A stretch of 64,000 bases of DNA from Ramlibacter montanisoli. GTDB taxonomy: Bacteria; Pseudomonadota; Gammaproteobacteria; Burkholderiales; Burkholderiaceae_C. The notes beneath the pieces were generated by a model. It searched no databases and was not told where the DNA came from. It saw only the letters and a list, made by a program, of their open reading frames with translations. The position numbers and the translations under genes were made by a program. Location: the NCBI RefSeq assembly GCF_013087525.1, contig NZ_JABFCS010000001.1, positions 806,001 through 870,000 on the forward strand, in the 5' to 3' direction. Below are positions 1-10,418 of this stretch, in pieces; position 1 is the stretch's first letter, and every line of letters begins with the position of its first letter.

Positions 1-62
1 GCGGGACTCCCCGGCATGAGCAGGGTGGAGTAGCCGGTGGTCCGAAAGAGCCGCAGCGCCAT
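1..62 (-). CDS. Partial N-terminus of an unidentified protein
   Basis: An ATG at 62-60 on the minus strand opens a frame that runs off the left edge without a stop. About 20 residues are visible, beginning MALRLFRTTGYSTLLMPGSP. There is no clear ribosome binding site. It lies about 130 bases downstream of dnaJ on the same strand. The start weakly recalls the N-termini of some membrane phosphoethanolamine transferases, but this is too short to assign. The gap to dnaJ holds only a short GC-rich stretch. Confidence 0.4.
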   Translation of the reverse strand, partial: MALRLFRTTGYSTLLMPGSP

Positions 63-192
63 GCCGGCATTGTCGCCGGGGCGCTGGGCCTTGGCACCCG
101 GCACGTGGGCAAGCTGCGCGCGGTTGTGCTATGGAAACGACAGCACTGCCTCGAACGCCTTGGGTCCCCGCCTCCGCGGGATGACGAAATCC

Positions 193-1346
193 TCAGGCGC
201 TGAAGAAGCCCTTCAGCTTGTCGGCCCAGGATTCCTCGTTCGGCGAGTGCTTGGCGCCCCCTTTCTTCAGGGATTCGTCCAGCTCCTTGAGCAGCTTGCG
301 CTGGTGCTCGGTCAGCTTGACCGGCGTTTCCACCGCGATGTGGCAGTACAGGTCGCCGGCCACGCTGGAGCGCACGCCCTTGATGCCCTTGCCGCGCAGG
401 CGGAACTGCTTGCCCGCCTGGGTGCCTTCGGGGATGTCGATGGCCGCCTTGCCGTCCAGAGTGGGCACCTCGATCTCGCCTCCCAGGGCGGCGCGCGCGA
501 TGCTCACCGGCACCACCACGTGCAGGTCGTCGCCGTCGCGCTCGAAGATCGCGTGCTTCTTCAGCCGGATCTCGATGAACAGGTCGCCTGGCGGCCCGCC
601 GTTGGTGCCCGGCTCGCCGTTGCCAGCGCTGCGGATGCGCATGCCGTCGTCGATGCCCGGGGGATGCGCACTTCCAGCGTCTTCTGGCGCTTGACCTTGC
701 CCTGGCCGTGGCAGCTCTGGCAGGGCTCGGGAATGATCTTGCCGGTGCCGCGGCAATGCGGGCAGGTCTGCTGCACGCTGAAGAAGCCCTGGCGCATCTG
801 CACCACGCCCGCGCCATGGCAGGTGGAGCAGGTCTTGGCCTGGGTGCCGGGCTTGGCGCCCGTGCCGTGGCAGTTCTCGCATTCGTCCCAGGACGGGATG
901 CGGATCTGCGCGTCCTTGCCCTTGGCCGCTTCCTCCAGCGTGACTTCCATCGCGTACGACAGGTCGCTGCCGCGATAGACCTGGCGGCCGCCGCGGCCGC
1001 CTGCGCCGCGCTGCTGGCCGAAGATGTCGCCGAAGATGTCGCCGAAGGCCTCCGCGAAGCCGCCGAAGCCTTCCGCGCCCGGGCCGCCCGGACCGCGCAT
1101 GTTGGGGTCGACCCCGGCATGGCCGAACTGGTCGTAGGCCGCGCGCTTCTCGGCGTCCGAGAGCATCTCGTAGGCTTCCTTGGCCTCCTTGAAGCGCGCT
1201 TCCGCCTCCTTGGCGCCCGCATCCGCACCCTGGTTGCGGTCAGGGTGGTGCTTCATCGCCAGCTTGCGATAAGCCTTCTTGATCTCGTCGTCCGAGGCGT
1301 TCTTGGGGACGCCCAGGATTTCGTAGTAGTCGCGTTTCGTGGCCAT
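193..1346 (-). CDS. dnaJ: Chaperone DnaJ (frameshifted in this sequence)
   Basis: DnaJ is the Hsp40 co-chaperone that delivers substrates to DnaK and stimulates its ATPase. The J domain is at residues 1-70 with HPD at 34-36. A Gly/Phe-rich stretch follows, then four zinc motifs ([32 protein letters not shown]) and the C-terminal substrate-binding domains. The frame breaks at a run of five G at 659-663 (five C on the coding strand). One more C there would rejoin VRIP to [11 protein letters not shown], and the rest reads intact to the stop at 193. Length across the break is the normal ~380 aa. It sits downstream of dnaK on the same strand. A sequencing error is more likely than gene loss, since the downstream half is fully conserved. 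Confidence 0.93.
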
Positions 1347-1440
1347 TGTTGGTGTGAGCTACAGCAAGAACGCCGCGTTGACCTGTGCCGAAGGCATCAG
1401 TGTCGAACGCGGCGAGTTGAACCGGCGCGCAGCGTCCGGT

Positions 1441-3387
<1,947 letters not shown>

Positions 3388-3451
3388 TTTCTTCTCTCCT
3401 AGATCTCTCTAAATCTGTAGCCCACGGGGGCTGTGAACCAGTCTGTGCGGT

Positions 3452-3479
3452 AGTTGTGGATAACTGCTATGGATTCAAG
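3452..3479 (-). promoter_or_regulatory. Candidate sigma-32 promoter for dnaK
   Basis: On the minus strand CTTGAAT (3479-3473) is followed after 13 bases by CCACAACT (3459-3452). This resembles the heat-shock consensus CTTGAAA ... CCCCATnT, with a good -35 and a weak -10. It is about 65 bases upstream of the dnaK ATG, in the gap after grpE. Inferred by eye only. Confidence 0.35.
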
Positions 3480-3492
3480 GCCGGGCTTGGGT

Positions 3493-4042
3493 TCACTTCG
3501 GCGCGGTCACCGTGACGAGGGCGGGCCGCAGCACGCGCTCGGCGATCGAATAGCCCTTCTGCAGAACCGTCACCACCGTGTTGGGCTCCTGGTCGGCAGG
3601 GACCACGGAGATCGCCTGGTGCTGGTGCGGATCGAACTTGGTGCCGGCCGTGGGATTGATCTCGAGGATGCGGTTGCGCTCGAGCGCGGCCTTCAACTGG
3701 CGCAGCGTCGCCTCGGCGCCGGCGCGGATCTGCTCCACCGTCTGGTCCTGGTGGTGCAGGCCGGCTTCCAGGCTGTCGCACACGGGCAGCAGGTTCTCGG
3801 CGAAGCTTTCCAGGGCGAACTTGCGGGCCTTGGAGACTTCTTCCTCGGAGCGGCGGCGGATGTTCTGCATCTCGGCCTGGGCGCGCATGAACTGGTCCAT
3901 CAGTTCCGCGTTCTTCGCGCTGAGGGCGGCCACCTGGGCCTGCCAGTCCTGCGGGGAGGGCTGCCCGTCGTTGGCGGCTGGATCCTGGGCCCGGACCCGC
4001 GTCCTGCGGCAGTTCGCTTTCGGTTTGGACGTCGTTGGACAT
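3493..4042 (-). CDS. grpE: Nucleotide exchange factor GrpE (frameshifted in this sequence)
   Basis: GrpE releases ADP from DnaK. The ATG at 4042 starts [16 protein letters not shown]. The frame then breaks between about 3970 and 4000, and the continuing frame reads [32 protein letters not shown]. Removing one base near GGGCCCAGGATCC would join them, giving about 180 aa, normal for GrpE. The long coiled-coil dimerisation helix (roughly residues 40-90) and the beta-wing domain ([13 protein letters not shown] at the end) are intact. It is the first gene of the grpE-dnaK-dnaJ block and has a strong sigma-32-like promoter upstream. The frameshift falls in the poorly conserved N-terminal tail and is probably a base-calling error. 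Confidence 0.9.
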
Positions 4043-4079
4043 GGGAAGGGATTCGGGTTGAAACGTCGGTCGCGGAGGA

Positions 4080-4106
4080 GCTTGGGGCGGGGAGGCCCTT
4101 TTCAAG
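4080..4106 (-). promoter_or_regulatory. Candidate sigma-32 promoter for grpE
   Basis: The minus strand reads CTTGAAA (4106-4100), a perfect match to the heat-shock -35. Twelve bases later comes CCCCAAGC (4087-4080), matching the first five bases of the CCCCATnT -10. It lies about 40 bases upstream of the grpE ATG. Position, sequence and the function of the downstream genes agree; no experiment is implied. Confidence 0.55.
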
Positions 4107-4140
4107 GCGGGGGCTTGGGATTTCCTGCTGGGCCGGTGGG

Positions 4141-4227
4141 CCGTAGGCTGGTGGTGAGCCGCAAGGCGAACCCCAGCGTTTCGCGGGATCGCTGGGGTTC
4201 GCCTTGCGGCTCACCACCAGCCTACGG
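4141..4227. repeat. Perfect 38-bp inverted repeat (REP-like family A)
   Basis: Bases 4141-4178 and 4190-4227 are exact reverse complements (38 of 38) around an 11-base loop. The arm carries the motif GTAGGCTGGTGGTGAGCC followed by AAGGCGAACCCC. Shorter or imperfect relatives of this arm occur at 17901-17965, 53348-53383 and 54354-54435, so this is a dispersed family and not a one-off terminator. It sits between the FKBP gene and grpE, both on the minus strand, and could form a very stable hairpin in the transcript. Confidence 0.85.
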
Positions 4228-4235
4228 GTTGCGGA

Positions 4236-4586
4236 TCAACGGGTTTCGAGCAGCTCGACGTCGAACTTCAAGGTCGCGTTCGGCGGGATCACGCCGCCGG
4301 CGCCGCGTGCGCCGTAGCCCAGTTGCGGCGGGATCAGCAGGGTGCGCTTGCCGCCCACCTTCATGCCGGCCACGCCTTCGTCCCAGCCGCGGATCACCAT
4401 GCCGGCGCCCAGCGAGAACTCGAAGGGGTCGTTGCGGTCGCGGCTCGAATCGAACTTCGCGCCCTGCACGCCGTTGTTGTACAGCCAGCCGGTGTAGTGC
4501 ACGCGCACGTCCTGGCCGGACTTGGCCTCGGGGCCCTGGCCGATGAGTTCGTCTTCGTACTGCAGGCCGCTGGGGGTGGTGATCAT
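4236..4586 (-). CDS. FKBP-type peptidyl-prolyl cis-trans isomerase
   Basis: A single-domain FKBP of 116 aa that catalyses isomerisation of X-Pro bonds. It has no signal peptide, so it is expected in the cytoplasm. Family signatures include VRVHYTGWLYNNG, the FDSSRDRNDPFEFSLGAGMVI segment, GWDEGVAGMKVGGKR, and YGARGAGGVIPPNATLKFDVELL at the end, which together form the hydrophobic active-site pocket. It lies on the same strand as the Hsp70 genes but is separated from grpE by the palindromic repeat, so it is probably transcribed on its own. Confidence 0.95.
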   Translation of the reverse strand: MITTPSGLQYEDELIGQGPEAKSGQDVRVHYTGWLYNNGVQGAKFDSSRDRNDPFEFSLGAGMVIRGWDEGVAGMKVGGKRTLLIPPQLGYGARGAGGVIPPNATLKFDVELLETR

Positions 4587-4617
4587 GTTGTTCTTTCGGT
4601 GGTGGAGCCTGGGCTCC

Positions 4618-5784
4618 CTAGAGCAGCCGCCGGCGGGCGAGGTCGCGCATCAGCGCGCCCAGGCCGTAGCGCCAGGGTTCGATCCGGTCGCTGGTGTTGA
4701 CGCGGTTCACCAGTGTACCGAGGCGCTGCGTCGAGATGGCGACGACATCGCCCACGGCATGGGTGAAGCCCTGGCCCGGCCCGAAGCGGTCTTGCGTTGG
4801 CGCAAACATCGTGCCGAGGAAGAGCACCAGCCCGTCCGGATACTGGTGGTTCGGGCCGATCGCATGGCCGACCAAGTCAAGCGGGTCGCGGCTGATCAGC
4901 TTCAGGCTGCTGGCGCCGTCCATCTGGAAGCCTTCGGGGCCGACCACCTTCATGGCCAGGTCGGCCTGGCGCACGTCGGCGATGCCGAACTGCGCGTCGA
5001 ACAGGCGGATGAAGGGGCCGATGGCGCAGCTGGCGTTGTTGTCCTTGGCCTTGCCCAGGAGCAGGGCGCTGCGGCCCTCGAAGTCGCGCAGGTTGACGTC
5101 GTTGCCCAGCGTGGCGCCCACCGTCTCGCCGCGGCTGTTGACCACCAGCACGATCTCGGGCTCGGGGTTGTTCCACTCGCTCTTGGGGTGGATGCCGATC
5201 TCGGCGCCCGTGCCCACCGCGCTCAGGGGCTGCGACTTGGTGAAGATCTCGGCGTCCGGGCCGATGCCGACTTCGAGGTATTGCGACCACAGGTTCTTGG
5301 CCAGCAGCACCTTCTTCAACTGCGCGGCCTCGGGCGAGCCGGGACGCACGCGCGAGAGGTCGTCGCCGATCACGGCCACCACTTCCTTGCGCACGGCCTC
5401 CGCCAGCGCCGGGTTGCCGCGTGCCTGCTCCTCGATCACGCGTTCCAGCATGGAGGCCACGAAGGTCACGCCCGAGGCCTTGACCGCCTGCAGGTCGCAG
5501 GGCGCGAGCAGCCAGGGCGTCTCGTCCACGCGGGCATCGGCGCCGCTGTTGGCGATGACGTCCGCGACCGCCGCGATGCGCGGCGCCTTGAAGTCGCGCA
5601 CCGCCGCCGCCGGGTCGGGGAACTCCATCAGCGCGCTGCAGGTCGGCGCGAGCAGCGACAGGTCGTAGAGCGATTCATGGTCCGCGCGCACCAGCACGGG
5701 CCCCTGGCCCTCGATCCAGACACGGCCCACGAGCGTCGCCTGCTGCGCATCGGCGGGCAGCGTCGCCTTCAGGAAGGATTGCAT
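4618..5784 (-). CDS. Fumarylacetoacetate hydrolase family protein
   Basis: A 388-aa FAH-fold enzyme of the family that includes fumarylacetoacetases and sugar-acid dehydratases acting on 2-oxo acids with a bound divalent metal. The C-terminal half carries the typical block EWNNPEPEIVLVV, then GATLGNDVNLRDFEGRSALLLGKAKDNNASCAIGP, including the metal-ligand Glu/Asp residues. The ATG at 5784 overlaps the stop of the upstream HxlR-type regulator by one base (TGATG), implying translational coupling. An in-frame start further upstream would lie inside that gene, so I reject it. The resemblance is closer to members such as 2-keto-3-deoxy-arabinonate dehydratase than to tyrosine-pathway FAH, but the substrate is not settled. 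Confidence 0.8.
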   Translation of the reverse strand: MQSFLKATLPADAQQATLVGRVWIEGQGPVLVRADHESLYDLSLLAPTCSALMEFPDPAAAVRDFKAPRIAAVADVIANSGADARVDETPWLLAPCDLQAVKASGVTFVASMLERVIEEQARGNPALAEAVRKEVVAVIGDDLSRVRPGSPEAAQLKKVLLAKNLWSQYLEVGIGPDAEIFTKSQPLSAVGTGAEIGIHPKSEWNNPEPEIVLVVNSRGETVGATLGNDVNLRDFEGRSALLLGKAKDNNASCAIGPFIRLFDAQFGIADVRQADLAMKVVGPEGFQMDGASSLKLISRDPLDLVGHAIGPNHQYPDGLVLFLGTMFAPTQDRFGPGQGFTHAVGDVVAISTQRLGTLVNRVNTSDRIEPWRYGLGALMRDLARRRLL

Positions 5785-6104
5785 CAGCTGGCCTGTTGTT
5801 TCTTCTTGGCCTGGGCGGCCACCCACTTGGCGGCAAAGGGCTGCAGGTCAGCCAGGCGCTTCAGGAGGTCGGTGCCGCTCGCGGTGACACTGTAGCCGTC
5901 CCCGTTGTGCTGCATCAGCCCGGCCTCGCGCAATTCCTTGATGCGCGTGTTCAGCGTGTTGGGCGTGATGCCGCCCACGCTGTCCTGCAGCAGCCGGAAG
6001 GTCTGCGGATGGCCGTCGCGCAGCGCCCAGAGCACCCGGATCGCGTAGCGCGCCTCCAGCAGCGCCAGCAGCTGGTTGGTGGCGGCATTCTCCTTCGCAC
6101 TCAT
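5784..6104 (-). CDS. HxlR-like winged-helix transcriptional regulator
   Basis: A 106-aa DNA-binding protein of the HxlR/MarR-like winged-helix type. The N-terminal half has the helix-turn-helix (ALRDGHPQTFRLLQDSVGGITPNTLNTRIKEL), followed by the wing (GLMQHNGDGYSVTASGTDLLKRL). HxlR proteins usually carry an N-terminal redox-sensing Cys, which is absent here. It overlaps the downstream FAH-family gene by one base and probably regulates it or itself. A small dyad GCTAT-N7-ATAGC at about 6168-6184 lies upstream and could be an operator. Confidence 0.75.
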   Translation of the reverse strand: MSAKENAATNQLLALLEARYAIRVLWALRDGHPQTFRLLQDSVGGITPNTLNTRIKELREAGLMQHNGDGYSVTASGTDLLKRLADLQPFAAKWVAAQAKKKQQAS

Positions 6105-6228
6105 TCGCGGGGCTCTCCAGTCGTCCCGCGAAAGCGAGGCGGGGGAACGGAGTGTACGCAGCTTGCGCTATGCAAACAATAGCAGCGTGACGGAGGCGCA
6201 ACGCGGCCTGGGCGACCGGCGCGGCCGT

Positions 6229-6707
6229 TCATCCGGTCTTGTAGACCTTTTTCAGCAGCGTGATCAGCGTGCGCTGCTCGGCCGGCGTGAGGCGTGCGGC
6301 CACATCGGCTTCCAGGGCCGCGGCGGTCCGCTCCGCATCGCGCATCAGCTTCTGTCCCGAAGGCGTCAGCTGCAGGCCCATGGCACGGCCGTCGCGCGGA
6401 TGGGGTTTGCGCACGATCAAGGCGCGCTTCTCCAGCGCGTTCACCATGCCGACCAGGTTCGGCGGCAGGATGCCCAGCGTGGTGCACAGCTGGCGCGAGG
6501 TGATGCCCGGGTTGTGCGCCACCAGCGACAGCACCGAGAAGTCCACCGGCTTGAGTTCGAAGGGTGCCATGCGCTCCAGGAACACGTCGATCACGGCGAG
6601 CGCGGCGCGCCGAGCGTTGTAGCCCAGGAGCGTTTCGAGGAAGCGCGTGTCGACTTCCTCGACGGCGGGGGCGGCGTGGCGCGGCCGGCGGCTGGCTGGC
6701 GGGGCAT
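6229..6707 (-). CDS. MarR family transcriptional regulator (frameshifted near its start)
   Basis: MarR-type dimeric repressor. The body reads EEVDTRFLETLLGYNARRAALAVIDVFLERM, then the winged helix (GITSRQLCTTLGILPPNLVGMVNALEKRALIVRKPHPRDGRAMGLQLT) with the DxR wing motif. The in-frame ATG nearest the upstream livF stop (6707) reads MPRQPAAGRATP and is separated from the body by a run of five G at 6667-6671; one extra base joins them to give about 158 aa, normal for MarR. A start inside the body would delete the first dimerisation helix. It ends the operon with feruloyl-CoA-synthase-like and Liv transporter genes. In Rhodopseudomonas the MarR protein CouR controls a comparable p-coumarate locus, so a hydroxycinnamoyl-CoA-sensing role is plausible but inferred. 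Confidence 0.8.
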
Positions 6708-6728
6708 GCGCAGCGAGGGCACGGCCAC

Positions 6729-7475
6729 TTACTCCGCCCGGGCGCGCGCGGCGCCCAGGTAGGTTTCGATCACGCGGGGATCGCCGGCCAGCTGCGAGGC
6801 GGGACCGTGCATGCTGATCTCGCCGGTCTCCAGCACGTAGCCGTAGTCGGCCACCTGCAGCGCGGCGCGGGCGTTCTGTTCCACCAGCAGGATGGACACG
6901 TCCTGCGCGCGCAGCCGCTCGATGATCTGGAAGACTTCGCGCACCACCAGCGGCGCGAGGCCCAGGCTCGGCTCGTCCAGCATCAGCAGCTTGGGCCGCG
7001 ACATCAGCGCCCGCGCGATCGCCAGCATCTGGCGCTCGCCGCCGGAGAGCGTGCCGGCCAGCTGCGCGCGGCGCTCCTTCAGCCGCGGGAACATCTCGTA
7101 GACGCGCTCCAGCTGCGAGCGCCAGTTGGCGATGCGCAGCTTCATCGGCCGGTAGCCGCCGAGGACCAGGTTGTCCTCCACCGGCATGGTGCCGAACAGC
7201 TCGCGCCGCTCCGGCACCAGCGCCAGCCCCAGCATCACGCGCTCCTCCAGCGTGGTGTCGGCGATGTCCTGGCCGTCGAAGACGATGCTGCCGCGCGCGG
7301 GCAGCAGGCCCATCAGGGCATTGAGCGTGGTGGACTTGCCGGCGCCGTTGGGGCCGATGACCGTGACCACCTTGCCGCGATCGAGCTGGAAGGACAGGCC
7401 GGTCAGCACCTCGGCGCGGCCGTAGCCGGCGTGCAGGTCCTTCACCTGGAGCAGGGGCGTCGTTGCATCGGCCAT
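6729..7475 (-). CDS. livF: Branched-chain/aromatic acid ABC transporter ATPase, LivF type
   Basis: A 248-aa ATPase of the Liv (HAAT) family that powers uptake together with LivG and the two permeases. Walker A is GPNGAGKST near residue 40, the signature is LSGGERQMLAIARAL, Walker B is LLMLDEPSLGLAP, and the switch His follows in LLVEQNARAAL. The ATG at 7475 overlaps the stop of the livM-livG fusion by one base. A longer in-frame reading upstream is only the antisense-like shadow of that gene. It is the fourth transporter gene of the operon, just before marR. Confidence 0.93.
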   Translation of the reverse strand: MADATTPLLQVKDLHAGYGRAEVLTGLSFQLDRGKVVTVIGPNGAGKSTTLNALMGLLPARGSIVFDGQDIADTTLEERVMLGLALVPERRELFGTMPVEDNLVLGGYRPMKLRIANWRSQLERVYEMFPRLKERRAQLAGTLSGGERQMLAIARALMSRPKLLMLDEPSLGLAPLVVREVFQIIERLRAQDVSILLVEQNARAALQVADYGYVLETGEISMHGPASQLAGDPRVIETYLGAARARAE

Positions 7476-9244
7476 CAGTGTTCCGTTCCCAGGTAGGCGG
7501 CGCGCACCGCGGGACTGGCCTGCACCTCGGGCGGCGTGCCTTCCATCAGATTGGTGCCGAACTCCATCACGACGATGCGGTCGGTCAGGCCCATGACGAA
7601 TTCCATGTCGTGTTCCACCAGCAGCAGGCTCATGCCTTCGCTCTTCAGCTGGCGCAGCACGTCGCCCAGCGCCTGCTTCTCCTTGTGGCGCAGGCCGGCC
7701 GCGGGCTCGTCCAGCAGCAGCAGGGCGGGGTCCGTGCACAGCGCGCGGGCGATTTCCATCAGCCGCTGCGGGCCGAGCGCCAGGTTGCCGGCGAGTTCGT
7801 GCATGCGGTCGGCCATGCCGATGCGCGCAAGCTGGCGTTCGGCTTCGGCGAACAGGCGCTTCTCCTCGTCGCGGTCCAGCCGCAGCATGGCGCGCACGCT
7901 GCCGGTCCGGCCGCGCAGGTAGCCGCCGAGCGCGACGTTCTCCAGCACGGTCATCTCCGGGATCATCTTCACGTGCTGGAAGGTGCGCGAGATGCCCTTG
8001 CGCGCGATCGCCCGCGAGGGCAGGCCAGCGATGTCCTGGCCGCGGTAGCGCACCTGGCCCGAGGTGAGGCCCAGCACGCCGGTGACCAGGTTGAAGGTGG
8101 TGGACTTGCCGGCGCCGTTGGGGCCGATCAGGCCGACGATCTCGCCGGCGCGCAGCTCGAAGCTGACGTCGTTCACCGCCACCAGGCCGCCGAACTCCTT
8201 GCGCACGGCCTGCACCTGCAGCAGCAGTTCGCCGTGCGCCGGCTTGTCGCGCGCGGGCAGCGGCGGCGCGCCTTCCCAGTCGCGCACGCGGTCGGCGCGC
8301 GGCAGGCGGCGCTGCACGAAGGTCCACAGGCCGTCGGGCGCGTACTTCAGCACCACGACCAGCACGATGCCGAAGACGATGGTCTCGAAGTTGCCGCTGG
8401 TGCCGATCAGCCTGGGCAGCAGCACCTGCAGCTGGTCCTCGGTCAGCTTGACCACCGCGGCGCCGAGGAAGGCGCCCCACACGTGCGACACGCCGCCCAG
8501 CACCGCCATGAACAGGTACTCGATGCCCTTGTTGATGGAGAAGGGCGAGGGGTTCACCGTGCGCTGGAAGAAGGCGAACAGCCAGCCGGAGACGGCGGCC
8601 AGCACCGCGGCGAGCACGAACACGTTGAGCTTGTAGCGGAAGGTGGAGATGCCCATGGCCTCGGCCATCGTCGCGCCGTTCTTCATGGAGCGGATCGCGC
8701 GGCCGGGACGCGAGTCGAGCAGGTTGGCGCAAGCCCAGGCCGCCAGCAGCGCGATCGCCCAGATCAGTGCATGCAGCCCGCGGCCGGTGCCCAGGTCCAT
8801 GCCGAACAGCTTGAGCGTGGGCACGCCCAGGATGCCGTCGTACTTGCCCAGCCAGTCCATGTTGCCCATGGAGTAGTACAGGACCAGGCCCCATGCGATG
8901 GTCGCCAGCGGCAGGAAGTGGCCCGACATGCGCAGCGTGATCGCGCCCAGCAGCATGGCGGCGGCCACGGCCAGTCCGACCCCGATCAGCAGCGCCAGCC
9001 AGGGCGAGGCAGACAGCTTCACCGCCATGAAGGCCGCGGTGTAGGCGCCGATGCCGACGAAGGCCGCCTGGCCGAAGGAGGTGAGGCCCGCCACGCCGGT
9101 CAGTAGCACCAGGCCGAGGGCAACAAGCGCATACAGGCCGATGTAGTTGCTCTGCGTGATCCAGAAGTCCGGCACCGGCAGCGCCGGCAGGGCCAGCATC
9201 AGCAGCGCGAAGGCGGGGAAGGCGAAACGGCGCAGGCCCGTCAT
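7475..9244 (-). CDS. LivM-LivG fusion: ABC permease joined to ATPase
   Basis: A 589-aa protein joining a LivM-type permease (about residues 1-320, eight or so hydrophobic helices, with SFGQAAFVGIGAYTAA near residue 60) to a LivG-type ATPase (about 340-589). The ATPase has Walker A GPNGAGKST, a LivG-like signature segment NLALGPQRLMEIARAL, and LLLLDEPAAGLRHKEK. The two parts run in one frame through the linker DWEGAPPLPARDKPAHGEL with no stop or frameshift, so the fusion is real in this sequence; such fusions are known in the family. The ATG at 9244 overlaps the livH stop by one base. Only one further ATPase gene (livF) follows, completing the transporter. Confidence 0.92.
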   Translation of the reverse strand: MTGLRRFAFPAFALLMLALPALPVPDFWITQSNYIGLYALVALGLVLLTGVAGLTSFGQAAFVGIGAYTAAFMAVKLSASPWLALLIGVGLAVAAAMLLGAITLRMSGHFLPLATIAWGLVLYYSMGNMDWLGKYDGILGVPTLKLFGMDLGTGRGLHALIWAIALLAAWACANLLDSRPGRAIRSMKNGATMAEAMGISTFRYKLNVFVLAAVLAAVSGWLFAFFQRTVNPSPFSINKGIEYLFMAVLGGVSHVWGAFLGAAVVKLTEDQLQVLLPRLIGTSGNFETIVFGIVLVVVLKYAPDGLWTFVQRRLPRADRVRDWEGAPPLPARDKPAHGELLLQVQAVRKEFGGLVAVNDVSFELRAGEIVGLIGPNGAGKSTTFNLVTGVLGLTSGQVRYRGQDIAGLPSRAIARKGISRTFQHVKMIPEMTVLENVALGGYLRGRTGSVRAMLRLDRDEEKRLFAEAERQLARIGMADRMHELAGNLALGPQRLMEIARALCTDPALLLLDEPAAGLRHKEKQALGDVLRQLKSEGMSLLLVEHDMEFVMGLTDRIVVMEFGTNLMEGTPPEVQASPAVRAAYLGTEH

Positions 9245-10278
9245 CAATGCTCCTCCCCGTGCGGGTCGGACAGCGAGCGCCACAGCAGCACCGGCAGGAT
9301 GGAGGCGAACACGATCACCTCCTTGAAGGCGCTCGCCCAGAAGGAGCTGAAGCTTTCCAGCAGGCCGACGCCCAGCGCGCCGACCAGCGCCAGGGGATAG
9401 CTCGCCAGCCCGGCGAACACTGCCGCGACGAAGCCCTTGAGGCCGATGAGGAAGCCGCTGTCGTAGAAGATCGTTGTGGTCGGTCCGATCAGCAATCCCG
9501 ACAGCGCGCCGATCAGCGCCGCCATGGTGAAGGCCAGCCGGCCGGCGCCGCTGGACGAGATGCCCATGAGGCGCGCGCCCGCGCGGTTGACCGCGGTGGC
9601 GCGCAGCGCCTGCCCGTGAGCGTGCGCTCGAAGAACAGGTAGAGCAGCACGATCAGCGCGAAGGAGGCGACGAAGATGATCACGGCCTGGCCCGTGAGCG
9701 CGAGCGCACCGGCGGAGAAGCGGCTGTCCCAGAAGCTCGGGTTGCGAAAGCCCTCCGCGCCGAAGAAGAACAGGCCCAGGCCGACCAGCGCGAAATGGAC
9801 GCCGACGGACACGATCAGCAGCACCAGCACCGAGGCGTCCGCCAGCGACTCGTAGGCCAGGCGGTAGATCAGGGAGCCGAAGGGCGTGACCAGGGCCATC
9901 GTCAGCAGCGCCTGCACCAGCAGCGGGAAGCCGCGCGGCGCCGCCCAGATCGCGATGGCGGAGGCGATCACCGGGAAGGCGAGGGCGCAGCACCTGCTTG
10001 GCGACGCGGGCGGGCGGCAGGTGATGGCGCCATCCGTGCAGGACGTCGGCAATCGCCGCCATGCCCGCCAGGATCAGCAGGAACCACACGGTGCCCGGGA
10101 CCTTGCCGGTCTGGAACAGCGCCAGCGTCAGCGCGCCGAAGGCGACGAACTCGCCCTGCGGAATGAAGATCACGCGGGTGACCGCGAACACCAGCACCGT
10201 CGCCAGGGCGAGCAAGGCGTAGATGGCGCCGTTGGTGAGGCCGTCGATCGCGAGGATGCCGGCGATGGAGAGATCCAT
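9244..10278 (-). CDS. livH: Liv-type ABC permease LivH (two compensating frameshifts)
   Basis: Inner-membrane permease of the same uptake system. The N-terminus [31 protein letters not shown] and the C-terminus [31 protein letters not shown] through [17 protein letters not shown] are in one frame. The middle ([33 protein letters not shown] through FFERTLTG) is in another. The breaks are near 9980 and at 9612-9615, where ACGGGCAGG should read ACGGGCCAGG. They cancel, so the total length of about 344 aa is normal. Two opposite single-base errors are the simplest explanation. It follows the binding-protein gene across a hairpin repeat. Confidence 0.85.
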   Translation of the reverse strand: MDLSIAGILAIDGLTNGAIYALLALATVLVFAVTRVIFIPQGEFVAFGALTLALFQTGKVPGTVWFLLILAGMAAIADVLHGWRHHLPPARVAKQVLRPRLPGDRLRHRDLGGAARLPAAGAGAADDGPGHALRLPDLPPGLRVAGGRLGAGAADRVRRRPFRAGRPGPVLLRRGGLSQPELLGQPLLRRCARAHGPGRDHLRRLLRADRAALPVLRAHAHGQALRATAVNRAGARLMGISSSGAGRLAFTMAALIGALSGLLIGPTTTIFYDSGFLIGLKGFVAAVFAGLASYPLALVGALGVGLLESFSSFWASAFKEVIVFASILPVLLWRSLSDPHGEEH

Positions 10279-10294
10279 GGATTCGTTGTCTTTG

Positions 10295-10400
10295 TTCCCT
10301 CCCCCTCTGGGGGAGGGTCAGGGTGGGGGCGCCCGCAGGCGCAGGTCGGTGTCGGCGCGCAGCGCCCCCATCCCAGCCTTCCCCCAGAGGGGGAAGGAGC
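10295..10400. repeat. Palindromic intergenic repeat, family B
   Basis: Between the binding-protein gene and livH lies an imperfect inverted repeat. The left arm is CCCTCCCCCTCTGGGGGAGGG followed by a G-rich stretch. The right arm is its complement, ending TTCCCCCAGAGGGGGAAGG. A close relative at 48041-48135 also sits between a Liv binding-protein gene and livH. The hairpin may dampen permease expression relative to the binding protein, as REP elements do elsewhere; that role is inferred. Confidence 0.8.
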
Positions 10401-10418
10401 GTTTGTCTTTTCCTTGTC

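Noticed and set aside
4141-4227. Palindrome as a rho-independent terminator for grpE or FKBP
   Set aside because: It has no T-run and belongs to a dispersed repeat family; a termination role is possible but not supported.
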